Source: Phoronis australis
Taxonomy: Eukaryota; Phoronida; Phoronidae
Assembly: GCA_002633005.1 (NCBI GenBank)
Contig: NMRA01000455.1
Location: forward strand, 292,945 to 356,944
Length of the DNA: 64,000 nucleotides
Direction: 5' to 3'
Part shown: positions 46,881-58,400 of the stretch, piece after piece
Position numbering within the stretch: position 1 is the stretch's first letter
Layout of the letters: each line of letters begins with the position of its first letter
The notes under the pieces: model-generated
Databases searched by the model: none
Told to the model about the DNA's origin: nothing
The model's input: the letters and a program-made list of their open reading frames with translations, nothing else
Program-made: the position numbers and the translations under genes

Positions 46881-49195
46881 TCAAGCATCCATTGCATGCA
46901 GCGTGGTTCCATATAAAGGATTCGAATGCTGCACGGACTGCGATGCATTTCCGTTTATATCACTGTATGTATCGTCAACAGGTACGCGGTTCTTGTTCCG
47001 TCGTCTGCAAATTATTACTGCGGCAGACGACACGATAACGGCTATCAGCACTGCTGCACCCCCAGCAGCACCTGCGATTATAGCTACGTTTGACGAAGTA
47101 TCTTGATTTTCACCAACCTGCTGTGGCGTGTCCGCCGTCTGGAGTTCAACAGTAGATTGCGTTTTTACAAGAGTGGTTGTTGTCAATGATGGGCTATTTG
47201 TTCTTCGTTTTGTTGTTACGGTTTTCATAGTCTTGAAGTGAATCGACGAAGTTTGCATACTCATCGTACGCGTAGTAGTGGTATAAAAACGTTCCTTATG
47301 CGTGGTTTGTTTCGTTGTAGAAGTGAGTTCTGTTCTTTCCACAGTTGGTAGATTCGATTGTGAAGATACAGGTATAGTGTGATTTTGTGTATAGGCGGTG
47401 GCGCGAGTCGTTTGTTGAGTTGCAGCAGACGTGGTCGTCATTTGTTGCGGTACAATTGAGCTGGTGTAGTTGTCATTAGGCCTACTTGACGTACTTTCAC
47501 GAGTTTTTGTTGGTACTACGCTGATCGTACTTGAAATGGATTTCCCCGATGTTGTCTGCGAGACTGTCGCTGCTACTATTGTTCCTTTAGCAAATTCACA
47601 AGTGCTGCCTGTATAACCCGGACGACAAATGCATTTAAACCCATTGATTCCATCCAAACAGCTTCCGTTGTGGAGACAAGGTCTAGACAAACATTCGTTG
47701 ACGTCAACTGAACAATTTTTGCTAGTAAAACCAGGAGGACACGAACACGCGTAGTCGCCACTGCCATCAACACAGGTTCCATTATTAAGGCATGGCTTTG
47801 TTTCGCACTCGTCGATGTCTGTTTCGCATCTGCTTCCAGTGAATCCGTCAATACATTTGCATACGTAAGAGTTCACACCATCAATACACGATCCATTATT
47901 CTTGCACGTATGTTGCACACAATCATCAATATCATGGTCACAATGGGCTCCAGAGAATCCAACAACACAATCACATGCGTATGCATTTACTAGGTCTCTG
48001 CAAGTGCCATTATTCTTACACGGGCTTGATGCGCAGTCATCGACATTGACCGTGCAGTTGGGACCCGAGATGCCAGGTGGGCATGCGCACGTATATCCGG
48101 CTATTCCATCCCCACAAGTTCCGCCGTTTACGCAAGGATTAGGTACACAATCGTTGATGTTCGTCTGGCACCGATGTCCTGCAAAACCGACAGCACAGGC
48201 GCACGTGAAGTTATCCAAGCCATCGATGCATGAGCCACCATTTAGACATGGGGCATTTGAACAGTCATCAACGTTTATTTCACAATTTCGTCCTGTGTAA
48301 CCTTTTCCGCAAGTGCACGTAAAGTTTGCAACTTCGTCGCGACAGAGTCCGCCGTTTTGACACGGATTTGGTGCACAGTCATCTATGTTGTGTTCACATC
48401 CGCGCCCAGTGTATCCTTCTATGCATGCACAAGAGAAATTTGCAATCAAGTCCGAGCAAATAGCACCGTTTTTACAAGGATTTGGCAAACAGTCATTAAT
48501 GTTAATCTCACACTTTTCTCCTGAGTAACCATTTGGGCACAAGCAGGTGAAGTTAGCAATTGCATCGGTGCACTTAGCACCATTTTTGCACGGATTTGAT
48601 GCACAATCGTCATTGTTAATTTCACACGTTCTTCCTGAAAAACCTTTTGCACAATCGCATGTGAAATTACGAACTCTATCTCTGCATACGCCACCATTTA
48701 CACATGGTTTTGATGTACAATCATCAATATCAACTTCACAATGTTGTCCAGTAAACCCTACTGGACACAAACACGTGAAGTCGTTAACAAGGTCAGCACA
48801 GGTGCCGCCGTTTTTACAGGAATTTGACTTACAGTCGTCCACGTTTGTCTCGCATTGCTTCCCAGTGAACCCTGTTGGGCAAATACATTGGGAATCGTTG
48901 ATTTTGTCAACGCATGTTGCTCCGTTCTGACACGGATTTGGCGTGCAGTCGTCTATATTATTCTGACAGAGATCACCATCAAATCCCGTTAAGCAGGAGC
49001 ACGTGACATTATCACCCGTGGAGAAGCATGTGCCGCCGTTACTGCAAGTAACCGCTAGGCAAGGGTCCACGGCTGTCTCACAGTGAACGCCAGAATATCC
49101 CTGGGGACACGCACACTTGTAAGAAATGGTGTACATGAGTTCGTTAACTAGGTCCTGACATGTTCCACCATTTTTGCACGTATCACTTGAGCAAG
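46881..49195 (-). CDS. MAM/EGF gene exon 5: EGF array, stalk, membrane span and tail
   Basis: A single 2315-bp exon entered in phase 1 after TTTTTTAG. It holds all 14 EGF repeats without an intron, beginning CSSDTCKNGGTCQDLV. The stalk has runs such as TTTTR and LTTTTL. The membrane span is VAIIAGAAGGAAVLIAVIVS followed by SAAVIIC. The tail ends SNPLYGTTLHAMDA then TGA. Frames upstream of 49195 that translate as poly-leucine are the intronic AAC microsatellite and are not part of the protein. Confidence 0.93.
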
Positions 49196-49257
49196 CTAAA
49201 AAACATGTTTCACGCCATAAAGAGTTTGGAATCGTATACATGTCATCAACATATATG

Positions 49258-49321
<64 letters not shown>

Positions 49322-52300
49322 TCAGAAACAACAACAACAACAACAACAATAATAATAATAATAGAAGACTATTAGTAAACCCCTACACGAGCCAGGTAAT
49401 GAGTTATAAAAGTTAAAATCGAGGCTACGACTGATATTAATTTTGAGCAAACTTCGGAGTGGCAACATCTATGCCCACATACTGTACACGCGTGTATCAT
49501 TGGTCATGCAATAGCGTTGCAGCATTTTTAAACTGGATTAAGTATATACAATAATTACATTTTCTTGACATCAGAATTATACGAGCAAACATTGGGCTCT
49601 GCTTGTCTAGTTGTCTTTATTTGTAAATATTTGTATTTGTTAAACAATTACCTACCGCAGGACAGTAGCGAAACATCATCCAACATGTGACCTCCATAAC
49701 TAACTGAATCGACATTTGTTGCGCGAAAGATTACCTGGTGGGGAAAGACATTGGATATATAAGTAGAGCGTGGAAAACACTGACGAGGTCGTTAGCTTCA
49801 TTTAGACGAGGATCACTCTGTTCAAGTGACAACTGCTTAAACCGTCCCTTAAGCAATATTTGCTTCCCGTCGACTGTCCTGCCCTGCCTCCTCTTAGATA
49901 CGCTAGTCGGCCAGTAATAACATTTCATTAATAGCCACTGATGGAACACGCTCAATTTCTTTGCAAAAACACCGACTACTTTTAATATAGCGAAAAACTG
50001 TTTAACTGCAGGAACGTAACTTCTGTGGATTGTCAGAGGTTGGACCCCCCTATAATAGTCAACTTAGTTGGACAAAGAGGGAAAAGTTGACCTAGAATAG
50101 ACAAAGGAGGGCAAAGAGGTCAATTCTATGAAGTATTTCCAAGCTGGGGGCTTTAAAAAATTGGCCATATTTGGACTCTTTATCAATTGGTGATAAATTC
50201 CCCTTAACCTTACTGCGGGTTTTCTTAGAATTAATATTAAGTTCTGTTGTCATTTTCCCTCAAAACGAAATGTTTTTATATGTTGTTATACGAAAAAATA
50301 ATGATTCACTGTCAAATATGCTAAACAAACAACATCAAGGCCACCACCGTGGAAGCGCGTTAGTCTCGTGACGCATTCACAGGACACGTCTTACTAATTA
50401 GGTTCAGATCCACTCGTTTTGGCAGTTACATATACATAGGAAGTAGGATTTTTTGTGAGAAAGTAGGGGGTAAGCCGATTTTTAATAAAAGAGGCTTTAA
50501 ATCAATACATTACAGAATTATAATTTTTGGTGGCGATGAGTTATGTAATAATATTAAATTTTTGCACATGGCACAACTCAAGTTAAAATACTTATGAAAA
50601 AGATTTTGGAAAAGGTTCATGATTCATTTACCAAAAAGCCTTCAAAAATGAAAACGTTCCCGAAAAATCAAACGCGTCTACTTTTACTTCCTCGTCCAAT
50701 CTAAACAAAACCTTTCAAAAGATTTTAGGAAGTCGAAAAGAATTACGCCCAAACGTTCAAGTCGCGTGTTCTATTCTGATGCTCCAATACTATCCACCAC
50801 TTTTGAAACGAGGAATCTGAAGAGCACATGCTACTTGCAAAGGTCCACATACCTTATATGGGGTGATGGTAAGTTGAGATACGTCAATAAATGCCCTCTT
50901 CCAACTGTTGCCCTGTTTTCCACTTACAGAGAATACATTTACCTCTGTACTGCTCTGAGATATAGAAACAGTGAAAGGTCCCAGGTTTGGAAAGTCCATA
51001 AAATAATAGAATTCTAGGGCACATCCTTTTTTTGAAGACAACTGTGACGTGAGATTTGTGTTCTCGTTGAAAGTTGGTTTGTGTATCTTTCTTTGCGCGT
51101 ACATTGCCTTACCTGAAAATAACATGTTACAAACGCCTTGCAGATTTTGCGCATGTAAGCCGCTGGCTACCAGCATCAGCTAAATCACGTACCGTCCAGT
51201 GGCGGATCTAGGATATCACAAGGGGGGACAACTTTTTTGTAAGCATTTGTGCAAACCACGATTGTAGATGCGCATACACTGTAGCACCGAATGGGGGCAC
51301 ACCCCCCTCCCACCCAGGAAATTTTTCTGTTTTTCCTCTAAAAATCAAGCATTTTCCTTGATTCCTGAAGTATTATCCAAGAAAAATTGGAGAACGTGTC
51401 AAACAGGAACAACTGAACATACCACAGACTCGAAGTCACGACCTGGCGGATATAGCACGCGTGCTTTACTACTACACCACCATGATTTCACTTCTTAGCT
51501 GATACTAAGAGACCTACTTGTTTATGGTCCACAACGTTTGCGCGCGAAACCTACTTCTTTTTGTAATGTTTATTACACGTTTTATGTTTTGTGCTCTCGG
51601 TTCGTAACAAATTTGTTGTATTTAAATTAGTCTTCAAATGCCCAAATGACCAAATCCGTTTTTCGTGTCGGCAATAATGACGGGATTGCTTTGGAAATCG
51701 TCTTAAGTTAAGGTTTGACAAAGAAAGAATTACGAGTTTCTGAGTGGTTCACTAAGGCTTCGATTAAAATTCACATCTTCTGTTTTTTCATCGTCACTCA
51801 GGTTCCATTTTCTTTAAAAAATGAAGTAAATTTTCTTCATTGCACAGTGGAGCAGACGACGGAAACGGAGTCGTAGTGCGCAGCGCCACTGCCGGTCGCC
51901 TGGGATATCGCGGAAGAGCCTATCTTAGCCATAGTTCCGTTACGATTGCGCCGTGTACCGAATTTGACACTTGAAATTGGATCTGAGCACCCCCAAACAC
52001 TAAAACTGCACCCATTTAGATCTTGTTTCATCCGTATAATTTTAATTACCAGGGTTAATTAAATAAACACAACACTTCCCTACGCTCTTCCTGTTTTATT
52101 TTTTTGCGGCAGCCAAGGGGGGGGGGGGAGGGGGTAGGGCCCCCTGCCCCCCCTAATTCCGCCTTTGCCGTCGTACACGAATTTCATGCAACATCCAATA
52201 CCATGACGAAAACCAACTGTTTTACCAGGAAGCAGTACCATCACCCACCTGGTGAGCAATATAGCGATATTTACTTGCTGTCGTTGTCACTCATGCAGTG

Positions 52301-52422
52301 ACAAGCTTAAAGTGAAAGGGAGAAAGGGAGAATTTCCCGCACACACGCCTCCGTTTACCAAGTGTCTTATGCCAAGAGAGAGAAAGAGGGCTCATTAAAT
52401 GAAAAAATATATATATAAATAA

Positions 52423-52499
<77 letters not shown>

Positions 52500-55400
52500 G
52501 TTCTAACACAATCTCGGCTGCAAATTTTCGTTGTGACAAGTTGTGTTGAACACAACAATCTACTTGTTTTTAATTGCTTTCACAGATAATCACTCCTTGA
52601 AGCCGCGCAGGCTGATCTTAAACCCGTTGATGTACATTGTAAAAGCTGATCCACGCTCATGGCAGTGAGGAATTAGCACTTGAAAAGAGTGAAAATACTG
52701 TAGGCACTTCCAGAAATAGTACAGCACCACTCCCCTTTCCAGGTATTTACCCACAACAAAACACGTGTCAAGCACTTCCTCTTCTTTTTAACATGCATGT
52801 ACATGTATACTAGCCACTATCTTACAACTTAATTATATTGACGTAATTCCTTATTGGTGTGCAGGTAAACGTGAATCTATACAGTTTGAGTTGCGATGCT
52901 GAAACCAAGAAATTGACAAAACAGGCAAATATCAGTTCTGGAGACAATTTTCTTGTAATTCAACTCTGGAAAAAGTGCCAGCAATGCAGTATTGTTTCTA
53001 CCTTCACTGAAGAGTATAGTTCGATCCAGGGTAGAGTTCAGTAACGCTAAGACCTACGCTAGCATCTCAGTCGCTAAATCTAGCCAGACTCACGCGTTCG
53101 AATTAAAAATACACGCTAATATCTCACGTAATGTCGCCAATTCTTGCTTTTTAGCGAGGTCACAGCGTTTACTTCACTCTACCCAAGATACTGTAGGCCT
53201 ATTACATGTACATGTGCATGCATGGGCGTCCGTCACTGGAGACTACCTTTAAGTGGGAAGCTCGATAAAGCAACATTCAACATATATGACGATCAAAACG
53301 TTCACTTCTGAGCCTTTGGAAATGATAGTGGCAAAACAGGCAAATACCAGTGCTGGACGTGATTTTCTTGTAATTCAACTCATGACAATGTGAGTGCCTG
53401 ACAATTGAAAAGTGCCAGCCATGTTGTCTCTACCTTCACGGAAGAGGATATTTCAATCTAGGTTAGAGTTCAGTAACGCTATGCTATTCTCTCTCAAATC
53501 ACTGGTACTAATTTATTACGGTGCTAACTAAACCAGTACTAGTTAACTATACTGTAGAACGCAGACACGTGGTTTTTTGATTTCTACAAAGCTCGACGAG
53601 GTGGTTGACACAAATTTATTAGTGATTCCTTGTTAGCCTTGTAAAAGCATGTTTAGACAAACAGCCTAATGAAACAACGTGGTTAAAAAGCTGTGAAAAT
53701 ATAACGTGAAACAAAATCAATGTCAGTTACTACATTCTTCTTTGAGTAAAGCAAACTAGATAAGGCAGCTAATGAACTTACCGCTGTGCCATTTTCTTAC
53801 TACTAAATTTGTGGAGCTGCGTTTCTACAGTTACATGTAACTGTTCATCTTCCACAAAGCTGAGTACAGCTCAGAGCAAATTACCGTAGAATCGGTTTCT
53901 CTTCACCATATGTTTTATATGTTTTTTATTACTAGCGAATTTTGCTGTGGCGAACTTGTTATCGTCTCCCACAACATAGTCGCAAAAAAATTGCTAATGG
54001 CACGTGCGCTTGTCGCGAGTGTATTGGTTGCAAGTTAAGGATAAGTTTTAATTTGTGAAAAGCTGGAGATCGATGGAAGGGAATGACATATTTCATATAC
54101 AGTGCAGTCTGATGACGAGGTGACGAGCAACAATATCAGGGCCGATGTAAAATTTCGAGGTCTATATGAAATTTATAAGCACCGTAGATCATAGACGTCA
54201 CTAGTTTTTAAACCATCCCTTAAACTGTTTAAGATGAGTCTTTGTGTACGAATCGTACCTTTGTAGAATTTGACGCTAGTCTTCGTAGAGAACAGCTTGG
54301 TTTCTGGTTAACTGACAGTACATTATAATTACATGGCCATCTAGTCTGATCAATTAATATTGATAAAATTCATTATCCTGCAGGTTTTAATCAAACTACC
54401 AACTGTACTTCACAACCAAAAGCTTTTAGCGAAGTTTCGGTAAGTGGGAAAGGTTAACTCTGGTAGTTAATCTGCAGGCGATGCTTCGCTAAAAATAGTA
54501 CGAGTGATTAAAGCTTCGGTACTCCCCGAAACTGTGTTGTAGTGGGAAATGTCAGAGCCAAACTTCGGATAGACTATCCGTAGAGGTCACAGCAGTGAAA
54601 TAGATATTTTGCAAAAGGTATTCTCTGTTATTGAAAAGTTAATTTACATTTGTACATTTCAATTCCTAAATAAATAAAATAATACATATCTAATGAAGAA
54701 TGACACCGACCATTTGCATAAACAACGATAAGCCTAAATGACCGGTGATCAATTTTCAGTTAGCCTCAAATGCAACTCTGAGTATTTGTTTGAGAGTACG
54801 GATGAATTGCGCCGTCATTAATTTTTCTTCGATGACTTTCTTTTAGGACATATTTCGTTTTTACTGCTTTCTATTTGCACTTCACAATCTTAATGGCCAG
54901 TTTCTACATTGTGGCTGTTCTGCTAGGAAACTGAAAATAACAATGGTGGCGATTCATTTAACTTCACACTTACCTGTCTTACTGCGATCAGATGTACCTG
55001 GTCCGCCACGAATGAGTGTTAAATCCTTCACTTCCCAAAAGTAGTTGTAGTATGCGAACTTCCCAGTTTGGAAGATTTCTATGCTGTACCCGCATATTGC
55101 GTTGTCATCAAATGAACAATTTATTTTGTTGCATCGCGAGAGCTTCAAAACTGAAATAGAAATGTGGCAATATGGCGCCAGCCACGGGACAACTATACCA
55201 ACTATACTCCGGACCCTGATTTGGTAAGTGAGATATGAATAATTATGAAACGTTCCTCATTGTTTTATTTTCTTTTTTTAAGAATTTATTATAATTTGTA
55301 AAACAGTACAAAAACAAACAAACAAACAAATAAGTACATCCATTCATTCACGCATGCACACCTCAGGAAAGACCATTCTCGTATCTCGTTTAAAGTAAAT

Positions 55401-58400
55401 AACTTCTACATGTAGTTAACGTGAACAACGAAATTTTCCCATTTCGCAGAGAAGCTGTCATATACATGTAAAAAAGTTTGTGTATGCAATTAATTTTTCA
55501 GCATTGTAGTACTTATAAGTATATGTTATAAACCTGTGAATATTAGGTATATTTTTGTGACATCTCGTTTGTAAATGTACTGTTTGGCTATTAGAAGCAA
55601 AATGTTAAAAAGAAAATCATGTGTCTCGTAAAGTCCAAGAATAACTCGATCGTAAGAGAGACTGTTGGGAAGCTGAATGCGACACTTTTGCATTAGCTGT
55701 CCGAATTGCTTCCAAAAATCTTGTACAATGCGACATTCCCAAAAAAGGTGTGACAGCGTCTGTAGAGCTTTATTACAAAAGGAACATAAATTAGAATCCC
55801 GAACACGGATTTTGACTAAAAAGGTATTTATTGCAATAATCCTGTGTAGTATTCTAAATTGGAACGATCTAATGTTGGGATCCTTTATAACTTCATCAGG
55901 CAGTGCGTATATTTTCTTCCAATGTAAACTATCTCCTAATTCTATGTCCCATTTACACTCTGACTTAGAAGGTTTCTTAACGTCATTAAAGACTGAACAA
56001 ATAATTCTACAACCCTTCAAGTCTTTCTGTAAGTGAGTGGTTGCTAAAGGCATACATGTACATTGTTGGTGGTTGTTTTATATATCTGAGGTGGTACCAA
56101 GAATTTCCGATAAGATACCGAGAGCTTTAATGCCGCACATTCTTTGGCTTTCAAGATGGCATGGCCGGTGCTGTGCCTGCATTGACCGGCGAAATGCAAG
56201 ACGACTGTTTTTATTCTCCCAGTTCAACATAAGCAAGGACAAAGGTCTGGGCTTCCCTTGCCTTACTTTACAATTCAGTGAAATCAAAGTTTACTAAGTT
56301 AAATGTATACTTGAACCAGATTTTATAAATACATTTAAAGAAAAAAACATACAAGACAGTGTAGTAGTATATGGCTCTGAAAAGGGATGATAGTATTTTG
56401 GAATGATAAAGTAGCCTTACATTGCTATTAAATTATGCATTTGTGACCACTTGTTTGTAACTCTTTCCATTTGTAAAGTTTTTGAATAAATATATTTTTC
56501 ACAGGAGTTAATAACTGTTAATTTCTTTTTTAATATAACTAAATTTGGAGGTTAGCATTGAAACGTTGTTTATATAAATGGAACTTGCACAGACACAAGA
56601 TTAAATTTTGAATTGGTTGCCTTCTACATCTGATTCCAAAGAAAACTGTGACTACATTTGTACCCACGGAAATATTGTTTTTTTTTCTAACCCAATCTTC
56701 AACAATGTTACAAAAACTTTAAACAACATCACATTGCCAGTATAAGTGAAGCAAAGTCTCAGTTTCACTCTTACCAAACGTACACAAGGGGAGTTACTGA
56801 CCCCAATTTTGACAAGAAAAGAGTTACAGCTGACTATCCTATGTGACAGTCTAAATTGAAACCAACGAAAATTTCACATCAAGTGTAAAGTTCACATAGT
56901 AGGCATTTTTCCACCATTCAATAGTGTCTGGTATAGCAAGTTCTGCCTGCCACCTCATTTCAGACCTAGGCCTAGAATATTTGTTTAGCACAAAAGTGTT
57001 GTATATATGTTTTGTGCCCTTTTTGTCTGCAAGTAATAATTTCACAAAAATTGGGATAAAGGGTGCATAGAAGAAAAACTTGTGTCTGTTTGAGATTTTT
57101 CATTTTGACAAACAGCCTTTTGTGCCCATAAAAATTCACAACCATTGGTCTAAAATTGAACTTTTTGCAAAATCATCAAACGATAACAAATATTCATGCT
57201 CGTCTAGTAGGTCTGAGATATAATAAACACCCTTTTCAAACCATCTTCTCCAAAACAGTTTCTCTTCCAATCAATACATTAGTGTTATACCAAATCGCAT
57301 GATATGGTATTCCCTTCTGATCTATCATATTAGAAAAATCATACAGAAAGTTAAATAGTTCCTGCCAAAAAGGTTCTCAGTTTGAGAAGCGGCATATTTG
57401 TAGAAATAGTTCCCAAAGTTTATACACTCCAATGATATCAAATCAGTGTTAAAGAGGATACTTAACCATGCAGTAGAATTTGTGGCTTTAAAGATACTAC
57501 GCGTCCATGTTATTTTGATTGCCTTTACAAAAGTGTAAGCTTTTATCATTTTACAACCACCAGATTCATAATGTTAAAATATGGTTTTGCGACTACTTCT
57601 GTCACACTTTCCTCAAACAGTTTCTGTAAATCTTTACAGAACAGATTGTTGGGGATTGGCAAACATGACAAAACATGGATCAGTTTTGGGAGAAGAAATG
57701 ATTTGACCAAGTAACTTTACCAAGAGTACTTAAGTTTCTGTTTGACCATCTTATAATTTCCTTTTTAATATCAACCAACTTGAGATCAAAATTTAAATTA
57801 CGCATTTCCTGGATGTCACCAGATAAACACGATCCCAAGCATAGTAAACTGCGAGCTAGACCATTTTAAGTCCTTTTCAGAACAAACCCTTGAATTGCTT
57901 TGCCTCATAGAACCTACCCAGACACAAGTTGTTTTTTCTAAACTTGGAGTTAGACCTGAATACTTCGAGAACTGATCAAGTGGATCAAGAGAGTTTTTTA
58001 ATGATCTTTCGGAACCATCAAGGGTGATGACAGTGTCATATGCATATTTTATATTTATGTTTTTCCTAAAGAGATTTTCCATAATCTCACTACATAGCAG
58101 AAAAAGATAGGGAGATAAAGGGTCTCCTTGTTTGAATCCTCTACCCATTTAAAAATTGATAAGTTTTTTCATATTGAATTACACAAGCCATAGCTTCCTC
58201 CTCAAGCCTCTTTTTATGTTTGAGCCAAAATTAAGAAAGACAGGTTTTTTGTAGAAATACCCCGGACACTGAGTAGAACGCCTTCTCAAAATCAACCAGG
58301 ACCAGTAATCCAGGGATATTCAATTGGGCAGTTGCACAGATAAGATCATAAATCAATAGAATATTTTCTCTAATGAATCTACTAGCAATATAACCTTTCT

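Noticed and set aside
47902-48930. Plus-strand open frames of 127-132 codons across the EGF region
   Set aside because: They are antisense shadows of the repetitive EGF coding sequence and show the same periodicity.
49199-49349. Poly-leucine leader in frame with the EGF array
   Set aside because: It is the translated AAC microsatellite. A good acceptor at 49195 in the correct phase joins the EGF exon to the MAM exon instead.
52367-52558. Alternating Tyr-Ile protein
   Set aside because: It is the TA microsatellite translated.
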